Shown: in pieces, positions 30,683 through 39,203 of the stretch | How the letters are laid out: every line of letters begins with the position of its first letter | Position numbering within the stretch: the first letter of the stretch is position 1 | DNA from: Bacillota bacterium | Lineage (GTDB): Bacteria > Bacillota > Clostridia > Christensenellales > UBA1242 | NCBI GenBank assembly: GCA_009784375.1 | Contig: WRBV01000002.1 | Span: 62,001 to 126,000, forward strand | DNA: 64,000 bases | Reading direction: 5' to 3' | Program-made: the position numbers and the translations under genes | Notes under the pieces: generated by a model | Told to the model about the DNA's origin: nothing | What the model saw: the letters and a program-made list of their open reading frames with translations, nothing else | Database searches by the model: none

Positions 30683-30706
30683 TAAATTTCTCATTATTTA
30701 GTAATT

Positions 30707-30728
30707 AAAAGCGGAGTAATCCGCTTTT
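30707..30728. terminator. Terminator downstream of pheT
   Basis: AAAAGCGGA-GTAA-TCCGCTTTT, a 9-bp perfect stem just beyond the pheT stop. Confidence 0.8.
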
Positions 30729-30732
30729 CAAG

Positions 30733-33081
30733 TTATGTATTATCCACAGGAAAGTTATTTAATTTTAGGTGGTCGACGATTGCTTGCCAAACGACCTGGA
30801 TTTCTTCGGAAGTTAGTGTTTTTTCATAACTGCCAACTGTGAACTGGATTGTATAACTTGTTGTGCCATCTTCGCGTTTATAGATATCTTTCAGATGATA
30901 TCCGAATGATAGTAGGTGCGAGAATTTATCAAGAGCAAATTCAAGGTCACCATATATAGAAGAAATTGTAATTGTAAAGTCGAGTGTTGTTTTTGGGAAT
31001 TTAGATGGTTTTTGAGTTATTCCCATATTTGATGTTTCTGGCATTCGTTCAAGGCGAATCCATGTGGCAACCGCATCAAGCTTGGGGTCAATGGCAGCCA
31101 TAACAGCGGGGTGGATAATTCCGATTTTTCCAACTGTTGTTTCATTAATTTTGATGTCTGCATTGTTTTTTGGGTGTATGTATTGTTGTTTTACCTCGCC
31201 AAGGTTGAATTTTGTATCATAACAAAGAATGCCAAGCAAGTCTTTTATTAGGTTGCTGAGTTGTGTATAAAGTTCTTCCTTTGGATTTGTCTTTGAAGCA
31301 AGAATAATTCCAAGGTATTTGTATTCCTTTTCGTCCTTTGCAAAGACTTTCCCGATTTCAAAGATTTTAATATTGTCTTGATTTTTATTTTTTGAAACCA
31401 CATTGATAAGTGATGGGATGATTTCACTACGGATATCATCACAACCTTGAGCGACGCTGTTGGTTATTTTTAGGTAACTTGGTGTTTGGATTTTAAGGTC
31501 CTTTAATGCACGTGCATCATTCCAAATATAGGTATGTACTTCGTTCAACGCGTATTTGTCAACAAGAAGATTTTTAATTGCGTCTTCGCGTTTTTTTACT
31601 AGTGATGTTTGAATTGGATTAATCGCAACGGTAGGTGGGGTTGGGAGTATTTTATCATAGCCATGGATACGTACAATTTCTTCGATGATATCAACAGGCA
31701 GGGTAATATCCTTTGTTGCACGCCATGATGGTACGGTGACGACTATATCGGTTTTTGTGATTACTGGTGAGAAACCAAGTGATGCAAGGTTTTTCTTTAC
31801 AATTTTATAATCGAACGATATTCCAGCATATCTTTCGAGCGTGGCTTTTGATAATGTGATTTGTTTTCCAGTAGTTGGTTGGGTTACCTGCCAATTGAAA
31901 TTAGATGCAACTTGGGCTTTTTTATCATATTGGGTTAATAACCTTATTGCACGTGCTGCACCAAGTGTATTTAGATGAGTATCAAGAGATTTTTCATAAC
32001 GAGTGCTTGAATCACTTCGTATACCAAGTTCGGTAGATGTTTTACGAATATTGCCCGCGTTAAATGTTGCGAATTCGAAAACTACGTCTTTTGTTGATTC
32101 ACAAATAAGGCTGTTTGCCCCACCCATGATTCCAGCAAGTGATACTGGTACACCGTCACTTTTGATGAAGAGGTGATTTGGTTTGATATCAAATGTCTGG
32201 TTTTTTAATGTTGTAAATGTGCCGCCGTTAACGTGACCTGCGGAAAGTTTGCCAATTTTGCCTGCATCGAATGCGTGGTTGGGTTGTCCAAGTTCTAACA
32301 TTATATAGTTTGAAAGGTCGACAAGAAAACCGTGGCTGTTGATGTCACAGTAAAATAATCTTGTCTTCATACTAATAGGAGAAATTTTTGTTGTTATATT
32401 TTCAACTTTGAATGCACCGAAAGAATAGCATTGGTCACTTTCTATTTTTACAGAAACGGGTGGCAGTTCATTATATTTATCAAGATTAGTTATTGGTAGT
32501 GGTTTTAATTTACGATTAAAGATAACACCAAGTTCACGTGCAAATCCGTAATGCCCCCAAAGGTCTGGGCGGTTTGTAAGGGACTTGTTATCTATTTCAA
32601 AAACAGTATCAACAAGATCAGGCATAAGTACGGTAATAGCTGTTCCATTAGGTAAATCGGTGTCTAAATCAAAAATTGGATCACCATTGGATGAAATTCC
32701 CAATTCATCAGGGGAGAGGCACATACCATGGCTTGGTTCGCCAGCAAGCATTGCTTCACCAACCTTGAAACCATTAGGAAGGGTTGCACCTACTTTTGAA
32801 AATGCCACACGCATTCCGACTTTCGAGCTTGTAGGACAGCCGCACACAACAGGAACGATTGCTTCGCCATTGTCTACCGTTAATATATTAAGAGGCTTTT
32901 TGGATGATGGATGTGGTCGAGATGTGATAATTTGTCCCACAACAACATTGGCAAGATTATGGGCATGTTGTTTAAATCCCTCGACTTCTGCCGTTTTCAT
33001 GCTTAGCTCGTTTAAAATTTCTTGTTCGGTGATTCCGCTTAGGTCTACGAATTCTTTTAACCAATTAAGACTTAGTTTCAT
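30733..33081 (-). CDS. pheT: Phenylalanyl-tRNA synthetase beta subunit
   Basis: 782 residues with the full bacterial layout: N-terminal EMAP-like tRNA-binding domain (LANVVVGQIITSRPHPSSKKPLNILTVDNG), B3/4 editing domain, B5 domain (ITLSKATLERYAGISFDYKIVKKNLASLGF), catalytic-like core and C-terminal FDX-ACB domain (KFPKTTLDFTITIS). With PheS it forms the alpha2-beta2 enzyme charging tRNA-Phe. SD AGGAG lies before the ATG; the gene begins 8 nt after pheS. Confidence 0.97.
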   Translation of the reverse strand: MKLSLNWLKEFVDLSGITEQEILNELSMKTAEVEGFKQHAHNLANVVVGQIITSRPHPSSKKPLNILTVDNGEAIVPVVCGCPTSSKVGMRVAFSKVGATLPNGFKVGEAMLAGEPSHGMCLSPDELGISSNGDPIFDLDTDLPNGTAITVLMPDLVDTVFEIDNKSLTNRPDLWGHYGFARELGVIFNRKLKPLPITNLDKYNELPPVSVKIESDQCYSFGAFKVENITTKISPISMKTRLFYCDINSHGFLVDLSNYIMLELGQPNHAFDAGKIGKLSAGHVNGGTFTTLKNQTFDIKPNHLFIKSDGVPVSLAGIMGGANSLICESTKDVVFEFATFNAGNIRKTSTELGIRSDSSTRYEKSLDTHLNTLGAARAIRLLTQYDKKAQVASNFNWQVTQPTTGKQITLSKATLERYAGISFDYKIVKKNLASLGFSPVITKTDIVVTVPSWRATKDITLPVDIIEEIVRIHGYDKILPTPPTVAINPIQTSLVKKREDAIKNLLVDKYALNEVHTYIWNDARALKDLKIQTPSYLKITNSVAQGCDDIRSEIIPSLINVVSKNKNQDNIKIFEIGKVFAKDEKEYKYLGIILASKTNPKEELYTQLSNLIKDLLGILCYDTKFNLGEVKQQYIHPKNNADIKINETTVGKIGIIHPAVMAAIDPKLDAVATWIRLERMPETSNMGITQKPSKFPKTTLDFTITISSIYGDLEFALDKFSHLLSFGYHLKDIYKREDGTTSYTIQFTVGSYEKTLTSEEIQVVWQAIVDHLKLNNFPVDNT

Positions 33082-33089
33082 TTTGTCTC

Positions 33090-34109
33090 CTATTTTATTG
33101 CTCTTAGTGAATCAAGGTTGCCTGAATTTAATACTCGGATGTCTTCTATTCCATATTTCATCATTGCAAGGCGTGTAAGACCAAATCCGAATGCAAAGCC
33201 TTGGTACTTATTTGGGTCGACACCGCCCATTTCAAGAACGCGAGGATGAATCATTCCACAGCCACAAAACTCAATCCATCCACTTTGTTTACAGATAGAG
33301 CATCCAACCTGGTTACAAAAAATACAACTTGCGTCCAGTTCAAACGATGGCTCGGTAAAAGGGAAGAATCCTGGACGAAGTCGAACTTTGATATCTTTTT
33401 TGAACACAGCGGTTAGTGCCGTTTTCATAAAGTATATAAGGTTAGAAATAGAGATGTTTTCGCTTACCATCATACCTTCGACTTGGAAGAATGCCATTTC
33501 GTGTGTTGCGTCAAGGTTTTCGTTTCGATAACATCTTCCTGGGAAAATTGCACCAAATACAGGACCATGTTTTTTAAGCAAAATGTTTTGAAGTGCGCTT
33601 GTATGTGTTTTTAATACATCCCCATTAGATAACCAAAACGTGTCCTGCATATCACGAGCAGGGTGGTTAGCGGGAACATTAAGGCTCTCGAAATTTTCGT
33701 ATTCGGTTACAATTTCGCGACCATTTTCTATGTGAAAGCCCATTGATTGGAAGACCTCTTCAACTTCACGAGAAATCCGTGTTATTGGATGAAAACTTCC
33801 AACTTCGTGATTGATGTTTGGAATTGTAATATCGACAAGTTTATCTTGCATGAGTTTTTCGTTTAATTCACGGTCTTTAATTTCGCGTTGCAATGTAAAA
33901 AGACGTGATTCGGTGTCACGTTTCAATGTATTTATTTCGGCACCGACTTTGCCACGCATTTCGGGTTCAAGATTACGAAGAGTAGACATAAGGTCGGTAA
34001 TCATTCCGTTCTTTCCAAGAAACTTTTGGTGAAAGGTTACACAATCGGCGTCTGTTTTCAATGCAACAATTTCGGATTCAATTTGGGTTCTGAGTTTATT
34101 TAAGTCCAT
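33090..34109 (-). CDS. pheS: Phenylalanyl-tRNA synthetase alpha subunit
   Basis: 339 residues with class II motifs (FPGRCYRNENLDATHEMAFFQVEGM; GFGLTRLAMMKYGI) and the N-terminal coiled coil. A cysteine cluster CIFCNQVGCSICK plus FCGCG replaces the usual loop and may bind zinc, as in many Bacillota PheS. TTTACA-18-TAAAAT ends 6 nt before the ATG, so the operon appears leaderless. That leaves no room for the T-box that often precedes pheST in Bacillota. Confidence 0.97.
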   Translation of the reverse strand: MDLNKLRTQIESEIVALKTDADCVTFHQKFLGKNGMITDLMSTLRNLEPEMRGKVGAEINTLKRDTESRLFTLQREIKDRELNEKLMQDKLVDITIPNINHEVGSFHPITRISREVEEVFQSMGFHIENGREIVTEYENFESLNVPANHPARDMQDTFWLSNGDVLKTHTSALQNILLKKHGPVFGAIFPGRCYRNENLDATHEMAFFQVEGMMVSENISISNLIYFMKTALTAVFKKDIKVRLRPGFFPFTEPSFELDASCIFCNQVGCSICKQSGWIEFCGCGMIHPRVLEMGGVDPNKYQGFAFGFGLTRLAMMKYGIEDIRVLNSGNLDSLRAIK

Positions 34110-34115
34110 GTGGGT

Positions 34116-34145
34116 ATTTTACTATTAAATCCATGTTTATGTAAA
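34116..34145 (-). promoter_or_regulatory. pheST promoter, leaderless type
   Basis: TTTACA (34140-34145), 18 bp, TAAAAT (34116-34121), 6 nt to the pheS ATG. Confidence 0.65.
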
Positions 34146-34162
34146 GAATAATTGAGAAAAAT

Positions 34163-34192
34163 AAAAACCGCCTGTGTACTTTAGGCGGTTTT
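34163..34192 (-). terminator. Terminator of the Cys/His-rich gene
   Basis: On the minus strand AAAACCGCCT-AAAGTACAC-AGGCGGTTTTTA, 3' of the 34218-34523 gene and upstream of the pheS promoter. Confidence 0.85.
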
Positions 34193-34217
34193 AATCTATA
34201 TACAAAGCGGCGACTAT

Positions 34218-34523
34218 TTAAAATCGACCGCATTCAGTTGTGTCTTCAAATCCACAGCGTGAGTGTTCGTGTTCATGACGACCATGTCCACCATGATGGT
34301 GTCCATGTTTGTGGCAACGGCAACGATGCTCTTCGCGTTCTTCTCGTCTTTCTTCTACCATACGGCATCTGAATTCGCAACGGCATACGCGACGTGGTTC
34401 TCGTCTTTCTTCGCGTCGTGGGCAACAAATCACACAGCAATGATGGTGGTGGTGTCTATGGCAATGGCAACGGTGTTCGTGTCTTTCGCGATTGCAAATT
34501 AAATCTCTTAAACAATGAAGCAT
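34218..34523 (-). CDS. Small Cys/His/Arg/Glu-rich protein
   Basis: 101 residues of extreme composition: runs such as HRCHCHRHHHHHCCVICC, RVCRCEFRCR, EERREEREEHRC and HKHGHHHGGHGRHEHEH. No signal peptide or membrane segment. A metal-binding role is suggested by composition only. SD AGAGGAGA lies 9 nt before the ATG, and a strong terminator closes the gene, arguing it is expressed. The complementary strand has an ORF (34263-34502) that I treat as a shadow. A smaller Cys-rich peptide occurs at 57835-57936. Confidence 0.6.
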   Translation of the reverse strand: MLHCLRDLICNRERHEHRCHCHRHHHHHCCVICCPRREERREPRRVCRCEFRCRMVEERREEREEHRCRCHKHGHHHGGHGRHEHEHSRCGFEDTTECGRF

Positions 34524-34592
34524 ACTTAAAAATCTCCTCTTGGAAAGTCTCTAGAAAACTTTCTACTTCAGTCTATGTATGTTGATATTTTC

Positions 34593-34621
34593 TTGACTAT
34601 TTTATGGTAATAATCTAGTAT
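34593..34621 (+). promoter_or_regulatory. Promoter of the ABC exporter pair
   Basis: TTGACT (34593-34598), 17 bp, TAGTAT (34616-34621), 9 nt to the GTG start; leader of about 2 nt. Confidence 0.6.
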
Positions 34622-34630
34622 TAATTTGTA

Positions 34631-36478
34631 GTGAAAAAGCCCGCAAAGATAAAAAAGGATTATAATAAAGGGATAAGAAAATTCCTGTTTTTGTCTATGT
34701 TCTTTTTAATTGTTGTCGAGATTGTTGGTCTTCTTTTTCCGCTTATATTGCAGAGTGTAGTTGTCGCAATAAGTAATGACGCAAGCACGGCAGAGTTATT
34801 TGGTCGAAGTGGGCTTGTTCTTGGTTTTATTGTATTGATATTCATAGTAAATCTTATCGCTACCTATTTTATTTCGATTTATGCTAACAAGTATGCACAA
34901 AATGTAAGGCGAGAAGTATTTAACAAATTTCAACGAGTAAGTACCGAGACTATTGAGAACTTTGGAAAAGGAAAAGTTGTTCCAGCCGTATTGAACGACC
35001 CGTCTTGGATTGCGGTATATCAACGTAGGTTTATTGTTGCCGCTATTGTTGTGCCTGGTACTGTGTTCGGAAGTATGTTTATGATGTTCCAAGCAAATGT
35101 GATGTACAGCTTGATTGCCTTGGCAGCGGTTCCAATTATTGCTTTGTTTTATTTTATTAACATACGAAAAATGAACAAAGTAATTCCACCAAGTGTTGAG
35201 GCATTTGACGAGTACTTTGAAAATATAAAAGAAGGTATTACTGGGGCAAAGGACATACGTATTCTTGGAAAAGCTGAAGAGCGGTCACGAAAGTTTGAAA
35301 AGGTCGTAGATTTACAAAGACGGCAATCGATGAATGCCGATATGAGAAATAACTTCTCGGCGTCATTTAATTCTATTTTATTTACCATTATTACTGTTGG
35401 TATTATTATCTATGGTGTTAACACGGGTAATACCGAGACTATGTATCAACTTGCCGTGTTGAACACGGTTCTTATGTATATTGCTCGTATTCAATGGGCG
35501 TCTCACCAGGTCTTTGTATGGTTTGTCGAACATATGCCAAGGATATGGGTTACCAAAAAAAGATTACAAGAGGTCTATCGTTTGCCCGAAGTTCCTAACC
35601 AAGGTGGGCTTACATATATAACAAAGCCAGCAGAACCAACATTGTCTTTATCAAATTTGGAATTTATTTGGCCAAATGGTTCGCGGGGTATTAATCTCAG
35701 CCTTGATATTCCGTATAATACTCGCATAGCAATTGCGGGTGGAGTTGGAAGTGGGAAGAGTATATTGCCAAAGCTCTTGCTGCGGATGGAAGAGCCGTCT
35801 GGTGGTTGTATAAATTTGAATGGTATTGATATATCTTCGATTAATCAAGAATATTTACGTCGTGAAATTCTTGGTTACTGTGGTCCTAATTCACGTTTTA
35901 TCAATGGAACAATTCGAGACAATATGAAGATATTGTCGCCTAGTGTTTCGGATGAAGAGATATTAAGTATTTTCAACGCTTTGGGTGCCGATGATTTTAT
36001 AAAGAAATTCGGTGATAACTTCCTTGATTATCAATTAAATATAAATAAAAAACTTAGCGATGGAACGCGGAATATTTTGGGAATTGCTCGTTGTGCATTA
36101 AAGCCAGCATCAATTCATATATTCAACCAATGTTTCGACCATGTAAAACAAGAATACATTATTAATTTGATGGAATACCTCAAACAAAATTCAAAAACAT
36201 GTCTTTTCATATCATATGATCCATGGGTTTGCAGAAATTCAAATGAAGTCTATGTGTTAAAAAATGGAAAAATTACTGGTCAAGGAAAACATGCCGAGCT
36301 GTTGCGAGAAAATGCGGATTACAAGCGATTCTATCAATCTACAAGCGGAACAATTCCACAAGACGATGTCGCGGATGATTTAACATATGTGCAAGAAGTC
36401 ATTGATGAAGTGGTTGGAGAGCGAGAATCTTTTGATGGTATTACCCGAACACCAAGTGGTGGGGAGGTGGTGATATGA
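34631..36478 (+). CDS. ABC exporter half-transporter with degenerate ATPase domain (first of pair)
   Basis: 615 residues, GTG start. Six-helix exporter membrane domain (about 1-310), then a nucleotide-binding domain. Walker A GGVGSGKS is intact. The Q-loop reads YCGPNSRF (Gln lost), the signature LSDGT instead of LSGGQ, Walker B HIFNQ instead of hhhhDE, and the H-loop FISYDP (His lost). The Asp and Glu needed for ATP hydrolysis are therefore missing. The C-terminal tail (about 60 residues) is acidic. It overlaps the next gene by 4 nt (ATGA), so the two halves probably form a heterodimer. Confidence 0.85.
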   Translation: MKKPAKIKKDYNKGIRKFLFLSMFFLIVVEIVGLLFPLILQSVVVAISNDASTAELFGRSGLVLGFIVLIFIVNLIATYFISIYANKYAQNVRREVFNKFQRVSTETIENFGKGKVVPAVLNDPSWIAVYQRRFIVAAIVVPGTVFGSMFMMFQANVMYSLIALAAVPIIALFYFINIRKMNKVIPPSVEAFDEYFENIKEGITGAKDIRILGKAEERSRKFEKVVDLQRRQSMNADMRNNFSASFNSILFTIITVGIIIYGVNTGNTETMYQLAVLNTVLMYIARIQWASHQVFVWFVEHMPRIWVTKKRLQEVYRLPEVPNQGGLTYITKPAEPTLSLSNLEFIWPNGSRGINLSLDIPYNTRIAIAGGVGSGKSILPKLLLRMEEPSGGCINLNGIDISSINQEYLRREILGYCGPNSRFINGTIRDNMKILSPSVSDEEILSIFNALGADDFIKKFGDNFLDYQLNINKKLSDGTRNILGIARCALKPASIHIFNQCFDHVKQEYIINLMEYLKQNSKTCLFISYDPWVCRNSNEVYVLKNGKITGQGKHAELLRENADYKRFYQSTSGTIPQDDVADDLTYVQEVIDEVVGERESFDGITRTPSGGEVVI

Positions 36479-38211
36479 TGAAAAAGCTTCGAACCAAGCC
36501 ATTGTTTCGTGTTCTTTCAATGTTCTCGGATCTTAAATGGAGAATTGTTTTATTCATATCTTTGGGTGCGATTGGTATTGTCCTGTTTTCATTCATGCCG
36601 TTTTTTACAAGAAACATATTCGACAGTCTGGAAGAATCTATCTTGTATGGAACTAATCCCGAACTTTCATTTATATATAGACAGTTATTTTTGTTCGGGT
36701 TACTTGCTTTGTTTAACGAAGTTTTCCAGGTAGTAGGTTTGCTAACGATAATCAAATACGAAGCCGAGATTAAAGAAAAGAATATTATAAATGCAAAAAG
36801 AAAGCTTGACCTTGTTCCGATAAGTTTTCTCGAGAACTATGCCGAGGGTGACCTTGCAAGACGTGTTTCGGCGCTTGCTGGACAGATTGTAAGGAATTTA
36901 CTTTCTATTATATATCGTGTTGTACGTACTGTTTTCTTCTTTGTGACTACCGCTATAATTATGTTCTCGATTAATTGGATTCTTGCACTTGTTGTTATTA
37001 TATCGGTACCACTTTGTTTGTTCGGCATACGCTTTATTTCAAAAAGAACCCAAAAGCTTTTCAATAATAACAATGCCACATTGAACGAAGTTTCGGCATA
37101 TGTTGACCAGAAAATGTCACTTCACCAGTTCAACAAAGTTCATGGCATCGGTGGAGCAGAAGAAGAATACGAAGTATATAACAAGCGCGAAGTCAAATCA
37201 CGAGTTGGCGAGGAAATGGCTATGGAGCTTAACACCATATTCATTTTCTTTATTCAAAATTTCATGGCATTACTTGTTACCGTTGTATTTGGATTATTGT
37301 TCTTGAATGGTGCGGTAGCGATTGGTGCGTTACCTGCCTTTATTATATTCTCGTCAAGGTTCTTGGCAAATTCGGTTATTGTAAGTGAAACGACGAATAT
37401 CTTGCAGGCTCTTAATGCTCGTGCGCCTATGGTTTTCGAAATCTTGGATTATCCAGACACATTGACCGAAAAAGAACATATCGATATTGACAAAATCAAG
37501 GACATTGAATTTAAAAATGTAAGCCTTGAATCACATGGCGAATTGGTATTAAAAGATATTAACTTTACAATACCAAAAGGTTCAAGTGTCGCAATTGTAG
37601 GTCCGACGGGTGGTGGTAAAACAAAGATAGTTGATGTATTGTCAAAGATGGAGCTTGTAACATCGGGTGAGGTCATCATAAACGATGTGAACCTTGAAGA
37701 AGTTAACCGAGATTCATATTACAAGTTAATCGGTATTGCGTTTGAGCGTCCGTTTATTTTCAAAGGAACAATTGCCGAGAACGTACTTTACGGAGTTCGC
37801 CGTGCAATGCCTGAACAAGTTATGAATGTAACCCGAAAGCTTGGCAGTCATGATTTCATCGAAAAATTGCCGCAACGTTACGAGACCGAACTAACACCCG
37901 AGACCCACTTACTTACGACTTCTCAAAAACAGGCGATTAATATCGCACGTACTGTGTTAAAGGCAAATGACCTTGTGATATTTAATGGTGCGTATTCAAG
38001 TGTTGACACAGTAACCGAGAAAGAAACCTTTGAAAAAATTATGAGTACCAACGCAAAACAAACAAAGATTTTTGTTACCAACCGTCTTTCAAGTGTTGAA
38101 AAATGCGATCACATTATATTGATGGAAGGCGGCGAAGCGGTAGAGCAAGGCACACATAAAGAACTTATGCGAAAGCGTGGCAGATATTACGAAGCGTTTA
38201 TTAATGGGTAG
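36475..38211 (+). CDS. ABC exporter half-transporter with degenerate ATPase domain (second of pair)
   Basis: 578 residues; ATG 36475 or 36478, SD GGGGAGG. Exporter membrane domain followed by an NBD with intact Walker A GPTGGGKTK. The Q-loop is IAFERPF (Gln replaced by Glu), signature LTTSQ, Walker B VIFNGAYSSVDT (Asp to Asn, Glu to Gly) and H-loop VTNRLSSVE (His to Asn). In usual heterodimeric exporters at least one site is canonical; here neither half supplies Walker B or H-loop residues. It may bind but not hydrolyse ATP, or use an unusual mechanism. Confidence 0.85.
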   Translation: MMKKLRTKPLFRVLSMFSDLKWRIVLFISLGAIGIVLFSFMPFFTRNIFDSLEESILYGTNPELSFIYRQLFLFGLLALFNEVFQVVGLLTIIKYEAEIKEKNIINAKRKLDLVPISFLENYAEGDLARRVSALAGQIVRNLLSIIYRVVRTVFFFVTTAIIMFSINWILALVVIISVPLCLFGIRFISKRTQKLFNNNNATLNEVSAYVDQKMSLHQFNKVHGIGGAEEEYEVYNKREVKSRVGEEMAMELNTIFIFFIQNFMALLVTVVFGLLFLNGAVAIGALPAFIIFSSRFLANSVIVSETTNILQALNARAPMVFEILDYPDTLTEKEHIDIDKIKDIEFKNVSLESHGELVLKDINFTIPKGSSVAIVGPTGGGKTKIVDVLSKMELVTSGEVIINDVNLEEVNRDSYYKLIGIAFERPFIFKGTIAENVLYGVRRAMPEQVMNVTRKLGSHDFIEKLPQRYETELTPETHLLTTSQKQAINIARTVLKANDLVIFNGAYSSVDTVTEKETFEKIMSTNAKQTKIFVTNRLSSVEKCDHIILMEGGEAVEQGTHKELMRKRGRYYEAFING

Positions 38212-38214
38212 GGA

Positions 38215-38369
38215 CACGTCATTCTGATCGCGAAGCACACGAAGTTACGACCGAGTTTACGAGCGAGTGAAGGATCTAGGCGAAGCCGCATAAAGTAGCT
38301 TTCTTTAATAAGTTTATTTTTTACGCTTCGCTAGATTCTTCACTCGCTTCGCTCACTCAGGATGACGTG
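38215..38369. repeat. Palindromic REP/MITE-like element, full copy 2
   Basis: Left end CACGTCATTCTGATCGCGAA, right end GAGTGAG-like complement finishing ACTCAGGATGACGTG. Inner parts GAGCGAGTGAAGGATCTAGG and CTAGATTCTTCACTCGC also pair. The left arm carries an insertion of about 25 nt. Related at its ends (CACGTCAT...ATGACGTG) to the element at 25071. It occupies most of the gene-free 38212-38537; the rest holds only the SD and promoter of the next gene. Confidence 0.75.
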
Positions 38370-38537
38370 ACCGAGTGTTTCTGTGTAAATATAGTTGTTG
38401 GTTTAAAAGAAAAAAACGGGAGAAACAAGAATGCATAACGTCATATGAGTGATGTTTTATGATATATATAAGACGATATTAGTCATAGACAACCTATTTT
38501 TCTATTGATATACTTTAGTAATAGAAAGGGGAAACAT

Positions 38538-39203
38538 ATGAAAAAATTACTTGTTATGTTGCCAGCGGTATTGGCAATTGTGTTTGCATCAGTATTCTTG
38601 GTTGGATGTCGAAATCGTGATGGAATTTATGACCCTGGTGGAGAGTTTTGTTATGAACGCGTTTGGGTTTTTTTAAATGAAGAATTTATTTATCCTGGTA
38701 GGATTTGGACATACAAAGATTTTCCAATATTAAATTTATCGTATGTTGATAATGATCCATTTCGAGACTATCATTTTCCGTGGGAATCAATTAATCCAGA
38801 TACAGTAAGTTCACTAGCTCTTCATATAGCACAACCAGGTAGACAAAATATATTGCGTGCAAGGCATGAATTAAACAAAATGGAAGTAGTTGATACTGCG
38901 TATTTAAGTAACGAGTTTGGTATGGGTGGTGGCATAAATCCATCTGTGGTGAGTCGTGCTAATGGTGGGGGAGCATTTATTTCGCAAGATGCAATTTATT
39001 ATTCAGAAGAAGATTTTACATTTACAGAAATACTGGTTGTATTAACTGATGAATACTATCATGATCTTGCAGGTCGAGGGTCTATTTGGCCAATTTTTGT
39101 CGTGCTTGGTTTTATAGCTACTATTGTTTTAATATTCGGAGTATTAGCTATTTCGAGCGTTATAAAAGCAAATAAAGAAAATAAAAAAGAGGATAAGAAA
39201 TGA
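38538..39203 (+). CDS. Lipoprotein with C-terminal membrane helix
   Basis: 221 residues from ATG 38538 (SD AAAGGGG). Signal peptide with lipobox FLVGC (Cys about 24), an extracellular region without known domain, and a C-terminal helix (SIWPIFVVLGFIATIVLIFGVLAI) with a Lys-rich tail. The lipid anchor and C-terminal helix would tether it at both ends. Its stop overlaps the ATG of the secreted protease gene, so the two products probably act together. Confidence 0.65.
   Translation: MKKLLVMLPAVLAIVFASVFLVGCRNRDGIYDPGGEFCYERVWVFLNEEFIYPGRIWTYKDFPILNLSYVDNDPFRDYHFPWESINPDTVSSLALHIAQPGRQNILRARHELNKMEVVDTAYLSNEFGMGGGINPSVVSRANGGGAFISQDAIYYSEEDFTFTEILVVLTDEYYHDLAGRGSIWPIFVVLGFIATIVLIFGVLAISSVIKANKENKKEDKK

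Noticed and set aside
34110-34162. T-box leader for pheST
   Set aside because: The promoter -10 ends 6 nt before the pheS ATG, leaving no room for a T-box.
34263-34502. Hydrophobic 79-aa ORF opposite the Cys/His-rich gene
   Set aside because: SD, spacing and terminator fit the minus-strand gene; His/Cys/Arg codons naturally give Met/Ala/Phe/Thr on the other strand.
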